Origin: Eubacterium sp. ER2 | GTDB lineage: Bacteria; Bacillota; Clostridia; Lachnospirales; Lachnospiraceae | Direction: 5' to 3' | NCBI RefSeq assembly: GCF_000765215.1 | Contig: NZ_JPJE01000008.1 | Location: 40,491 to 104,490, forward strand | Length of the DNA stretch: 64,000 nucleotides | Shown here: positions 16,090-23,988 of the stretch, one piece after another | Layout of the letters: each line of letters opens with the position of its first letter | How positions within the stretch are numbered: position 1 is the first letter of the stretch | Program-made: the position numbers and the translations under genes | Notes under the pieces: generated by a model | Database searches by the model: none | The model's input: only the letters and a program-made list of their open reading frames with translations | Told to the model about the DNA's origin: nothing

Positions 16090-16692
16090 ATGGATATGAC
16101 TGCAATGTTTAAACTGAGCTACGGGCTTTTTGTAGTGACCGCAAAGGAGGGGGAGAAGGACAACGGCTGCATCACCAACACAGCGGGGCAGGTAACAGAC
16201 ACGCCAAATCGGATCACGCTGACTGTGAACAAGGGAAACTACACTCATGATATGATCCTGCGCACCGGTGTGTTCAATGTGTCTATCCTGTCTGAGAAGG
16301 CGTCCTTTGACACCTTTAAGCATTTCGGCTTCCAGAGCGGAAGAGACGTGGACAAGTTCGCAGACTACGCTGCGGCAGAGCGCTCCGCCAACGGGCTGTA
16401 CTACATCACAGAGGGGACCAACGCCTACCTTTCCGCAAAGGTGGTGGACACTATGGATCTGGGCACCCACACTCTGTTCCTGGCGGACGTGACAGACGGG
16501 GAGGTGCTGGATGGCGCGGCTTCAGCTACCTACGCTTACTACCACTCCAGTATCAAGCCCGCCCCTGCAAAGGAGAAGAAGACAGGCTGGAGATGTAAGA
16601 TCTGCGGCTACATCTACGAGGGAGAGGAGCTGCCCGCTGACTTCATCTGTCCTGTCTGCAAGCACGGGGCAGCGGATTTTGAGAAGATCTGA
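16090..16692 (+). CDS. Flavin reductase-rubredoxin fusion
   Basis: The 200-residue protein has an FMN-binding flavin reductase-like domain (about 1-150; typical strands YGLFVVTAKEGEKDNGCITNT and VFNVSILSE) and a C-terminal rubredoxin (about 160-200). The rubredoxin shows WRCKICGYIYEGEELP and ICPVCKHG, so all four iron ligands are present. Such fusions (high-molecular-weight rubredoxin type) pass electrons from NAD(P)H to flavodiiron proteins or peroxide-reducing partners in anaerobes. No partner lies nearby. GGAGG precedes the start. Confidence 0.92.
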   Translation: MDMTAMFKLSYGLFVVTAKEGEKDNGCITNTAGQVTDTPNRITLTVNKGNYTHDMILRTGVFNVSILSEKASFDTFKHFGFQSGRDVDKFADYAAAERSANGLYYITEGTNAYLSAKVVDTMDLGTHTLFLADVTDGEVLDGAASATYAYYHSSIKPAPAKEKKTGWRCKICGYIYEGEELPADFICPVCKHGAADFEKI

Positions 16693-16712
16693 CCGGAGAG
16701 CGCATAGAGGAG

Positions 16713-16755
16713 AAATGCCCCGCATAGACTAGGTATAAAGCTATGTGGGGCATTT
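16713..16755 (+). terminator. Strong hairpin between the rubredoxin fusion and yqfC
   Basis: A 15-base stem (16713-16727 with 16741-16755; inner part GCATAG with CTATGT, outer part AAATGCCCC with GGGGCATTT) has a 13-base loop. It probably ends the upstream transcript, although no long T run follows. An ATG and a GTG inside it are poor starts for yqfC. Confidence 0.6.
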
Positions 16756-16786
16756 CGGCATGAAAAGAGAGCAAAAGGATGAGGAT

Positions 16787-17047
16787 ATGCTGCTTCGCAG
16801 CCGCATAGCGGATGCGGCGGGGGTGCCCAGGGAGCTGCTTTTGTCCCTTCCGGTCCTGACTGCCACGGGAAGGCAGGAGATTCGGGTGGAAAATTACCGG
16901 GGCATACAGGAGTACACCCAGGAGCTGATCCGTATCAACACGAGGAGCGGCCAGATCCGGCTGACCGGGAAGCGGCTGTCCATAGAGTATTACACGAACA
17001 CAGAGATGAAGATCACCGGGCTGATCAGCAGTATTGAATATAAATGA
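16787..17047 (+). CDS. yqfC: Sporulation protein YqfC
   Basis: From ATG 16787, set by AAAGGA seven bases upstream, the product has 86 residues, close to the usual size. The YqfC pattern is clear: RSRIADAAGVPRELLLSLPV, a G-x-x-EIRVENYRGI strand and a RLTGKRLSIEYYT ending. yqfC is a mother-cell gene expressed under sigma-E in endospore formers. It precedes yqfD directly, the classic arrangement. In-frame GTG 16745 and ATG 16760 lie in or beside a hairpin and lack ribosome sites. Confidence 0.85.
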   Translation: MLLRSRIADAAGVPRELLLSLPVLTATGRQEIRVENYRGIQEYTQELIRINTRSGQIRLTGKRLSIEYYTNTEMKITGLISSIEYK

Positions 17048-17066
17048 CAGATGGGAGGATGTGCAG

Positions 17067-18368
17067 TTGATCAGGTCCATGATCCGATATATAAAGGGAT
17101 ACCTTCTGATACGTGTGGAGGGATACTCGCCGGAGCGCTTCCTCAACGCCTGCAGCCATCGGGGGATCGCCCTGTGGGGCCTTCGGTCCGCCGGGGGAGC
17201 CTACGAGATGTACATGGCGCTGAAGGATTTCAGAAGAATTAAGGCGCTTGCGAGGAAGACAGGGACAAAGGTGAGGGTCAAGAGGCGGTATGGCCTTCCT
17301 TTTTTTTTACACAGATACCGCAAGCGGAAGCTCTTCTTCGCAGGCGCCTTTTTTGCGGCGGCTCTGGTGTACGTCCTCTCCCTCTTCATATGGGAGATCG
17401 ATATCCGGGGCAATTCCAGGAGGACGGATGAAGCGCTCCTTGCGTTCCTGCGGGCTGAGGACATTCACTGCGGGATGACCGCGGGGAGCGTGGACTGCGA
17501 GGAGATCGCCCGCGACCTGCGGGCAGCCTACAGCGATATTGTGTGGGTCTCCGCCTCTGTGCAGGGGACAAAGCTGGTGATCCAGGTCAAGGAGAACAAT
17601 CACCTGTCCGCAAAGACCCAGGGGAATCTGCAGGACGCGGGAGGGGCAGGGCAGGGGGAAGAGGGGACGGACCTGGCGGCGCAGGAGGACTGCACCATCC
17701 TGTCCATAGTCACCAGAAAGGGGACGCCCCTTGTCCATGAGGGGGATCAGGTGAAGAAGGGGGATATCCTCGTGAGCGGCAGGGTGGATCTGAAGGACGA
17801 TGCGGGGGAGGTGACCGGGTACAGGTACTGTCAGGCCCAGGCGGACATTACAGGGGAATACCAGATGCCCTACGAGGACACTGTGGCAAGGGAGTACAAA
17901 GAGCGCACCTACGAGTACGACAAAGGGAATATCAGGATGCAGGAGGAGTATTTCCTTCAGGCCGGGAGCTGGACCTTTACCCTCGGATGGCTGAAAAACA
18001 GCTACCGGGAGTATGAGTACCATGTGGAGGAGAGACAGCTTATCCTGGGAGAAAATTTTTCCCTGCCCGTGTTCATTGGCAAGAGGACCGCAGTGCCCTG
18101 TCAGGTCGCCTCGGAGAGCTACACGGACAGCCAGCTTCAGCAGATCCTCAGCAGACGCTTTGAGCGGGCCTGCCGGGAGCTGAAAAAAAAGGGACTGGAA
18201 ATTACAGAGAATGATGTTAAAATATACACAGAGCAAAATGCGGCCTGTGCCAGGGGTACACTGACTGTGAGGGGGCCTGTGGCGGGGGAAGTCCCCACCC
18301 GGATCCTGCCTGATCCCCAGGTGGCAGACCAGACAGAAAGGGAAGACCAGACGAATGGGAATGAATGA
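17067..18368 (+). CDS. yqfD: Sporulation protein YqfD
   Basis: The 433-residue protein begins with a soluble segment (GYLLIRVEGYSPERFLNACS), has one transmembrane helix (about 93-112), and a large outer region starting with a POTRA-like segment (ISGNSRRT-type strand WEIDIRGNSRRTDEALL). The TTG start at 17067 is chosen because GGGAGG lies nine bases upstream and the N-terminus then matches the family. YqfD is required for sporulation and works at the forespore membrane. A Gln/Gly-rich insert near residue 190 is variable. It overlaps phoH by 14 bases. Confidence 0.85.
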   Translation: MIRSMIRYIKGYLLIRVEGYSPERFLNACSHRGIALWGLRSAGGAYEMYMALKDFRRIKALARKTGTKVRVKRRYGLPFFLHRYRKRKLFFAGAFFAAALVYVLSLFIWEIDIRGNSRRTDEALLAFLRAEDIHCGMTAGSVDCEEIARDLRAAYSDIVWVSASVQGTKLVIQVKENNHLSAKTQGNLQDAGGAGQGEEGTDLAAQEDCTILSIVTRKGTPLVHEGDQVKKGDILVSGRVDLKDDAGEVTGYRYCQAQADITGEYQMPYEDTVAREYKERTYEYDKGNIRMQEEYFLQAGSWTFTLGWLKNSYREYEYHVEERQLILGENFSLPVFIGKRTAVPCQVASESYTDSQLQQILSRRFERACRELKKKGLEITENDVKIYTEQNAACARGTLTVRGPVAGEVPTRILPDPQVADQTEREDQTNGNE

Positions 18369-19353
18369 ACTGACCATCGATATTCCGGCTGAATACCAGA
18401 TGCATGTGTTCGGCCAGTTTGACAGCTTTGCAAAAAAGATAGAGCGCACTCTCCGGGTGACGCTGATCCCCCGGGGAGATACGGTGAAGATACTGGGAGA
18501 GGAGGGGCAGGCCAATAAGGCCAAAAGTGTTCTCATGCAGCTGACAGAGCTTGCAAGGAGGGGCAATGAGATCCGGGAACAGAACGTGGACTACACGCTC
18601 TCCCTCTCTATGGAGGACCAGGAGGACCGGGTGCTGGAGATTGACAAGGACATGATCTGCCACACCCTCCAGGGCAAGCCCATCAAGCCCAAGACCCTGG
18701 GCCAGAAAAAATATGTGGATGCCATCCGCCAGAAGATGATCGTCTTCGGGCTGGGGCCTGCGGGAACAGGAAAGACCTATCTGGCCATGGCCATGGCTAT
18801 TACGGCATTTAAAAATAATGAGGTGGGCAGGATCATTCTGACCCGGCCGGCCATCGAGGCGGGAGAGAAGCTGGGCTTTCTGCCCGGTGACCTGCAGAGC
18901 AAGATCGACCCCTACCTGCGGCCGCTCTACGATGCCCTGTACCAGATCATGGGGGCGGAGAGCTTCCTGAAAAATTCAGAGAAGGGGCTCATCGAGGTGG
19001 CGCCTCTCGCCTACATGAGAGGACGGACCCTGGACAATGCCTTTATCATACTGGATGAGGCCCAGAACACCACGCCGGCCCAGATGAAGATGTTCCTGAC
19101 CCGCATTGGCTTTGGCTCAAAGGTGGTCATCACCGGGGACGCCACTCAGAAGGATCTTCCCTCCGGACAGACGTCGGGGCTGGACGTGGCCGTCAATGTA
19201 GTGAAGAATATTGACGACATCAGCATCTGCCATCTGACCAGCAGGGACGTGGTGCGCCATCCCCTTGTACAGAGGATCGTCAAGGCCTACGAGGAGTATG
19301 AGTCAAAGGCGGAGTCAAAGAAAAACAGAGGAAGAGACAGAAGGAGAAAATAG
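18355..19353 (+). CDS. phoH: PhoH family ATPase
   Basis: The 332-residue protein has an N-terminal KH-like segment (about 1-110) and a C-terminal P-loop ATPase with FGLGPAGTGKTYLAMAMA near residue 130 and Walker B IILDEAQNTT near 230. PhoH proteins are RNA-associated ATPases usually next to ybeY, as here (ybeY starts at the next base after the stop). The C-terminus is very basic (RKNRGRDRRRK-like). It forms part of the yqfC-yqfD-phoH-ybeY operon. Confidence 0.93.
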   Translation: MGMNELTIDIPAEYQMHVFGQFDSFAKKIERTLRVTLIPRGDTVKILGEEGQANKAKSVLMQLTELARRGNEIREQNVDYTLSLSMEDQEDRVLEIDKDMICHTLQGKPIKPKTLGQKKYVDAIRQKMIVFGLGPAGTGKTYLAMAMAITAFKNNEVGRIILTRPAIEAGEKLGFLPGDLQSKIDPYLRPLYDALYQIMGAESFLKNSEKGLIEVAPLAYMRGRTLDNAFIILDEAQNTTPAQMKMFLTRIGFGSKVVITGDATQKDLPSGQTSGLDVAVNVVKNIDDISICHLTSRDVVRHPLVQRIVKAYEEYESKAESKKNRGRDRRRK

Positions 19354-19848
19354 ATGTCACTGTATTTTGAGGAGGAGGGGGCACTGCAGCTGCCCCTTCC
19401 CTGTGAAGAACTGGCAAAGAGGGTTATCGATGCGGCCCTGGACTATGTGGGCTGCCCCTATGAGGCTCAGGTGAACCTGCTCCTTACCACAAATGAGCAG
19501 ATCCATGAGATGAACCTGCAGTTCCGGGGGATTGACAGGCCCACGGACGTGCTCTCCTTCCCCATGGTGGAGTATGGGGAGCCGGGAAATTTTGATTTTC
19601 TGGAGGAGAGGGAGGACTGCTTTGACCCGGAGAGCGGGGAGCTTGTGCTGGGGGATATCGTGATCTCCAAAGACAAGGTGCTGGAGCAGGCGCAGGCCTA
19701 CGGCCATTCGGCCGAAAGAGAATTTGCTTTCTTAATCGCCCATTCTGTGTTACACTTAACAGGATATGACCATATCGGGGAGGATGAGCGCCTCGTTATG
19801 GAAAAGAAGCAGAGGGAGATACTGGAACAACTCCAGATTTTACGATAA
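19354..19848 (+). CDS. ybeY: Endoribonuclease YbeY (rRNA maturation)
   Basis: The 164-residue metalloprotein has the zinc motif HxxxHxxxxxH in AHSVLHLTGYDHIGE near residue 131 and the upstream FRGIDRPTDVLSFP signature. YbeY takes part in 16S rRNA 3' end processing and ribosome quality control. The ATG follows the phoH stop with no gap, so it is co-translated with phoH. An acidic insert (about 75-90) separates the two conserved parts. Confidence 0.95.
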   Translation: MSLYFEEEGALQLPLPCEELAKRVIDAALDYVGCPYEAQVNLLLTTNEQIHEMNLQFRGIDRPTDVLSFPMVEYGEPGNFDFLEEREDCFDPESGELVLGDIVISKDKVLEQAQAYGHSAEREFAFLIAHSVLHLTGYDHIGEDERLVMEKKQREILEQLQILR

Positions 19849-19869
19849 GAAAAGATATGGAGCAATATT

Positions 19870-21531
19870 ATGTCTAAGAAAAAAGGAACCAATTTTCTGG
19901 CCCAGGGGACCATTCTGGCCGCCGCTGCCATGATCACAAAGGTGGTGGGGCTCGCCTACCGCATCCCCCTGACCAATATCATGGGCAGCGAGGGAAACGG
20001 CTACTACGGCGTCGTCTTCCAGGTGTACAGCCTGGCTCTGATGCTCACGTCCTACAGCCTTCCCATGGCGGTGTCCAAGCTGGTGTCAGCCAGGGTGGCT
20101 ACAGGACAGTACAAGAACGCCTACCGGGTGTTCCAGGGGGCCATGGTGTTTGCCCTGGTGGCCGGGGGCGTGGTGACAGCCATCGTGTTCTTCGGCGCCG
20201 GCTTTATCTCCACAGATATACTGAAGATGGGCATGAGCGTCTACGCCCTGCGGGTGCTGGCGCCCTGTATCCTGATCGTAGCGTTCCTGGGAGTCCTGCG
20301 GGGGTTTTTCCAGGGCTACGGGACCATGATACCGACAGCGGTCTCCCAGGTCATTGAGCAGCTCATCAATGCCATTGTCAGCGTTGTGGGAGCCTACCTT
20401 CTGATGCAGACAGGGCGGGCCATGGCAAGCGGCGAGGACAAGGAGATGTACGGCGCTGCCTCTGCGGCTGCCGGCGGAACGCTGGGTACGGTCATCGGCG
20501 CGCTGACAGCGCTTCTCTTCCTGGTGTTTGTGTTTGCGGCCTACAAGACAAGGCTGAAAAGGCAGATGAGGCGGGACAGGACCAGACGGCTGGAGAGCCG
20601 GGGGCAGGTGTACAAGGTGCTGCTCTTTACCATCGCGCCTGTCATCCTGAGCGCCACAGTCTACAATATCAGCAACATTGTGGACCAGACCATGTTTTCC
20701 AATATCATGTCCGCTCAGGGGATGGCGGAGAGAGAGTACTCCTCCCTCCTGGGCATGCTGAACGGCCAGTATGACACTATGACCAACATCCCCCTAAGCG
20801 TGTCCAGCGCCCTGGCGTCATCCTTTATCCCCAGCCTGGTGGCCACCATCCAGACCGGGAACCGCAGGCAGATCCACAGCAAGATCAACATGGTGTCCCG
20901 ATTCAACATGATGATCGCCATTCCCTGCGCAGCCGGTTTTATCGCTCTGGCAGGGCCCCTTCTGGATCTTTTGTACTTTACACAGGACAATGCCATCCCG
21001 GCTCTGATGCTGCGGATCGGCGGCATTTCCGTGGTATTCTTCTGTCTGTCCACAGTGACCAACGCGGCATTGCAGGGACTGGACGAGATGGGGAAGCCTG
21101 TGAAGAACGCGGCCATTTCCCTTGTGATCCACGTGGCTGCCCTGTTTATTATGCTTGTTGTCTTTAAGTGGGGGATCTACTCTATCCCGGTCAGCAAGAT
21201 CATATTCGCGGCGTCCATCTGTATCCTGAACGCCCACGACCTGCGGGAGACCTGCGGGTACGTGCAGGAGCAGAAGCAGACCTTTGTGATCCCGGCCATC
21301 GCGGCTGTGATCATGAGTATCGTCTCTCTCCTTGTACACCTGCTCGGGGTGCTGTTCATCGGCGAGATGCCGGCCACAGTGCTGGCAGTGATCGCGGCTG
21401 TGGCCGTCTACGGCATCAGCCTGGTGGGGCTGGGAGGCATTACAGAGGAGGAGCTGCTTGCTGCCCCCAAGGGAGCCACCCTTGTCACCGTCTGCAGGAA
21501 GCTGCATCTGATCAGGGGCAGATACCGCTAG
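19870..21531 (+). CDS. SpoVB-like polysaccharide/lipid flippase
   Basis: The 553-residue integral membrane protein has about 14 hydrophobic helices and belongs to the MOP superfamily group of SpoVB, YtgP and MurJ. The N-terminus FLAQGTILAAAAMITKVVGLAYRIPL is typical. SpoVB is needed for spore cortex synthesis; close paralogues flip lipid II or other lipid-linked sugars, so the exact role is open. The gene lies 21 bases after ybeY and before a BofC-like gene, within a sporulation-rich stretch. Confidence 0.85.
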   Translation: MSKKKGTNFLAQGTILAAAAMITKVVGLAYRIPLTNIMGSEGNGYYGVVFQVYSLALMLTSYSLPMAVSKLVSARVATGQYKNAYRVFQGAMVFALVAGGVVTAIVFFGAGFISTDILKMGMSVYALRVLAPCILIVAFLGVLRGFFQGYGTMIPTAVSQVIEQLINAIVSVVGAYLLMQTGRAMASGEDKEMYGAASAAAGGTLGTVIGALTALLFLVFVFAAYKTRLKRQMRRDRTRRLESRGQVYKVLLFTIAPVILSATVYNISNIVDQTMFSNIMSAQGMAEREYSSLLGMLNGQYDTMTNIPLSVSSALASSFIPSLVATIQTGNRRQIHSKINMVSRFNMMIAIPCAAGFIALAGPLLDLLYFTQDNAIPALMLRIGGISVVFFCLSTVTNAALQGLDEMGKPVKNAAISLVIHVAALFIMLVVFKWGIYSIPVSKIIFAASICILNAHDLRETCGYVQEQKQTFVIPAIAAVIMSIVSLLVHLLGVLFIGEMPATVLAVIAAVAVYGISLVGLGGITEEELLAAPKGATLVTVCRKLHLIRGRYR

Positions 21532-21589
21532 GCTGTGTATAAATTGTGGAAAATATGCCGATACTTTACTAAAAAAAGGAGTTGTCCTT

Positions 21590-21994
21590 ATGAAGAAAAA
21601 GTTGAGTATCGGTTTTTTCACTGCCGCCCTGGCGGCCTTCATTGTGCTGGCCGCCGCTTATCATTTCACTTACGAGAGGGCGGTGGAGCGGGCCCGGGAA
21701 GAGGTGGCCCTCTCCGGGCAGGAGGAAGAGAAGACGGAGGAAGGGCAGAGCGGACAGGCCGTGACCACGGAGGGGGATGCGGTCAAGGGAGACGCTGCCA
21801 CAGAGGACGCCTACTATCTGATGGAGGTCAACGGGTATGTGGTGGTATTCCTGAGCGACAAGAAGACAGCCTACGACTACACAAGCATTGAGGTGTCCTC
21901 CCTTCCCGCCACTTTGCAGAATGAGATCAAGAACGGAAAATACATCGAGAGCACGGAGCTCCTGTACAGCTTCCTTGAGAGCTACTCCAGCTAG
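21590..21994 (+). CDS. Secreted BofC-like protein
   Basis: The 134-residue protein has a signal anchor (about 5-24), an acidic low-complexity linker (about 35-65) and a C-terminal domain of about 60 residues. That domain reads YYLMEVNGYVVVFLSD, then LPATLQNEIKNGKYIES and LYSFLESYSS, which follows the BofC C-terminal domain pattern (K-E-x-NG-x-I-A-V-F ... LP ... L-x-x-G ... LEDY-S). BofC delays sigma-K activation during sporulation in Bacillus; in Clostridia many proteins carry only this domain. GGAG lies before the start. Confidence 0.65.
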   Translation: MKKKLSIGFFTAALAAFIVLAAAYHFTYERAVERAREEVALSGQEEEKTEEGQSGQAVTTEGDAVKGDAATEDAYYLMEVNGYVVVFLSDKKTAYDYTSIEVSSLPATLQNEIKNGKYIESTELLYSFLESYSS

Positions 21995-22116
21995 GGACTA
22001 TTCCCGCAGAAGAGCGGCTCCGGCTGAGAGCGATTTCGGTCAAAGGCTGCTTCAGACAGGGACGCGGGCCTTCGAATTCTAAGAACATACAGAGGAAGAA
22101 ATCAGAGGAAAAAGAA

Positions 22117-22338
22117 ATGGATGAAAAAAAGATAAAAAGAATCAACGAGCTCTACCACAAGTCCAAGGCGGAGGGGCTCACTGACGCGGAGAAGAAGGAG
22201 CAGCAGCTCCTGCGGCAGGAGTACATCGCGTCCGTGCGGGAGAACCTGCGGGGACAGCTCAACAATATTTCCATACAGGAAAAGGACGGTTCCATCACGG
22301 ACCTGGGGAAAAAGTATGGACGGAAAAAAGGAAATTAG
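22117..22338 (+). CDS. DUF896 family small protein (YnzC-like)
   Basis: The 73-residue protein starts with an EKKIKRINELYHKSKAEGLT segment followed by E-K-x-E-Q-x-x-L-R-x-EYI, the signature of DUF896 (YnzC, an antiparallel helical hairpin). The family appears in the SOS-linked yneA-yneB-ynzC operon of Bacillus; here it is far from lexA. Its end overlaps the start of the 5-formyl-THF cyclo-ligase gene by 23 bases. Function is unknown. Confidence 0.88.
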   Translation: MDEKKIKRINELYHKSKAEGLTDAEKKEQQLLRQEYIASVRENLRGQLNNISIQEKDGSITDLGKKYGRKKGN

Positions 22339-22876
22339 GCGGCGGCTCCTGGGACTGCGGGAGAAGCTGGATGGGCAGGAGTGGCAGGAGAGGACGCAGG
22401 CGGCCTTCCGGAGGGCCGTGTCCCATCCCTGGTTTCAGGCGGCGAAGACCATCTACTGCTATGTGGATTTCCGGGGAGAGACAGGGACGAGGGCTATTAT
22501 GGAGAGGGCCTGGGAGCTGGGAAAGGCGGTGGCTGTCCCCAGGACCTGCGGGGAGGAGATGGACTTTTTCTACATCCGCTCCCTGGAGGAGACGGCCCCC
22601 GGTAATTTCGGCGTCAGGGAGCCGGACCCGGAGAGATGCAAGGTGGCGGATGGCCGGGACGGCCTGGTGATCCTTCCGGGCAGCGCCTTTGACCTGAGGG
22701 GTCACAGGATCGGCTATGGGAAGGGCTACTACGACAGGTATCTGGAGGCCCATCCGGGGCTTCTGACTATGGCCCTGGCCTTTGACTTTCAGGTGCTTGA
22801 GGAGATCCCCCACGAGCCGCACGACAGGCGGGCCCAGGTGATCGTCACCGACAGGCGGACTGTGGAGGTCAGATAA
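22316..22876 (+). CDS. 5-formyltetrahydrofolate cyclo-ligase
   Basis: The 186-residue enzyme uses ATP to convert 5-formyl-THF to 5,10-methenyl-THF and so rescues the folate pool. The N-terminal KEIRRRLLGLREKLDGQEW carries the phosphate-binding basic residues. The C-terminal LPGSAFDLRGHRIGYGKGYYDRYL is the family signature. It overlaps the DUF896 gene, so the two are co-translated. The length is normal for the family. Confidence 0.93.
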   Translation: MDGKKEIRRRLLGLREKLDGQEWQERTQAAFRRAVSHPWFQAAKTIYCYVDFRGETGTRAIMERAWELGKAVAVPRTCGEEMDFFYIRSLEETAPGNFGVREPDPERCKVADGRDGLVILPGSAFDLRGHRIGYGKGYYDRYLEAHPGLLTMALAFDFQVLEEIPHEPHDRRAQVIVTDRRTVEVR

Positions 22877-22943
22877 AAGAGGCGGGTAAGAGAGCGGACA
22901 GACTGTACAGAAATATGATTGTGAAAAAGGAGATGCAGGACAA

Positions 22944-23126
22944 ATGATGAGGAAACTTCCGGGAGACCCGGTGCTGATGCTGGGCGTGGTGAACACAAAG
23001 CTGAGAGATTTCTACAGAGATCTGGATGACCTCTGCGATGACATGCAGGTGGACAAGGCGGAGATCACCAAAACCCTGAAGGGGATTGACTACGAATACG
23101 ACAGAGCCAGAAATCAGTTTATATAG
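22944..23126 (+). CDS. DUF4250 family small protein
   Basis: The 60-residue protein (LPGDPVLMLGVVNTKLRDFY followed by L-D-x-LCDD and YEYDRARNQF) matches DUF4250, a small family of unknown function common in Clostridia. Two consecutive ATG codons open the frame. It lies 67 bases after the cyclo-ligase and is followed by a terminator hairpin at 23149. Confidence 0.8.
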   Translation: MMRKLPGDPVLMLGVVNTKLRDFYRDLDDLCDDMQVDKAEITKTLKGIDYEYDRARNQFI

Positions 23127-23148
23127 TTTATAAATAAGGATGTGATAG

Positions 23149-23177
23149 AAGGATGCCTGCGAGGCATCCTTTATTTC
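23149..23177. terminator. Hairpin between DUF4250 and the convergent fic gene
   Basis: GGATGCCT (23151-23158) pairs with AGGCATCC (23162-23169) over a three-base loop, followed by TTTATTT on the plus strand. The minus-strand fic stop codon at 23171-23173 lies in the T-rich tail, so it may serve both directions. Confidence 0.8.
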
Positions 23178-23776
23178 ATGCTTTTGAAGCCGTCCAGGCA
23201 CTCGTTGTATAGAAATTCTTTTAACTCTTCAGCTCTTGTGTCATCCTCATAGTAGGAGACGAGCAGGGTGAAGAACTTCTCCAGCCGATCCTGGGAGACG
23301 GACAATACGCCGCAGCCGTGCTGGATAAGGAGCTTGTTGGCCGCAAGCATGGCAATCCGCTTGTTGCCGTCATAGAAAAGCTGGCTTTTTGTCAGATACA
23401 GCATAAGGTCCAGCGCCCTCTCAGTCCACTCTCTGTCAGAGGACAGGATGCTGCTGATAGCTTCTTCTACCTTATTTTGGACAGGGACAGAAGATGTCCT
23501 CCCGATGATCAGGTGAAGCTTCTTTATAGAGTCCAGATCCAGCGGGGCGTCTATGGTGCCAAATACCATCTGCCAGCCATGCTTGAGCTGGACAATGCTG
23601 TTGATATCATCTATGCTTTTCCCCTGAACGCTGATGCCCTCGACAATTGTCTGTGTCTCAGGAAACGTCACGCCGATACCTTCCAGGTTAGCGGACTTCC
23701 AGATGTAATCAACGAGATTTCTCTTTGCCCAGAAGACGTTCTCTTCCTGGGTCATGGAATATTTCTTTTCGAACAT
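23171..23776 (-). CDS. Fic family protein with altered catalytic motif
   Basis: From ATG 23776 (GGAGG ten bases upstream) the protein has 201 residues. An N-terminal inhibitory motif SANLEG (residues 28-33; S-x-x-x-E-G) matches class II Fic AMP transferases. The Fic active-site loop reads QLFYDGNKR (132-140), so the catalytic His of H-x-F-x-D-G-N is Gln. The region between about 92 and 103, where Fic proteins carry a G-x-LR turn and the target-docking flap, is very short. It probably no longer adenylylates in the usual way; it may bind nucleotide or partner proteins. It is the only minus gene in a long plus-strand stretch. Confidence 0.8.
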   Translation of the reverse strand: MFEKKYSMTQEENVFWAKRNLVDYIWKSANLEGIGVTFPETQTIVEGISVQGKSIDDINSIVQLKHGWQMVFGTIDAPLDLDSIKKLHLIIGRTSSVPVQNKVEEAISSILSSDREWTERALDLMLYLTKSQLFYDGNKRIAMLAANKLLIQHGCGVLSVSQDRLEKFFTLLVSYYEDDTRAEELKEFLYNECLDGFKSMK

Positions 23777-23919
23777 ATCCGTATTTCCTCCATAAAAAAA
23801 TATACCGGATGCAGGGGGAGAAAGCAACTGCCAAATTCCCGGGTAGCACTTTTTTTCAAAAACATAGTACATATTTGTGTAAAATAAACAAAAACGGTTC
23901 GCTCCAGACGGATTTCCTG

Positions 23920-23948
23920 TTGCCTGCGAATGGGCGGCATGCTATAAT
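23920..23948 (+). promoter_or_regulatory. Promoter for the miaB operon
   Basis: TTGCCT (23920-23925), a 17-base spacer and TATAAT (23943-23948) preceded by TGC form a strong extended -10 promoter 40 bases before miaB. Confidence 0.75.
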
Positions 23949-23988
23949 TCTTAGGCGGTACAATGATTTTCATGAGGTGAACAGATAA

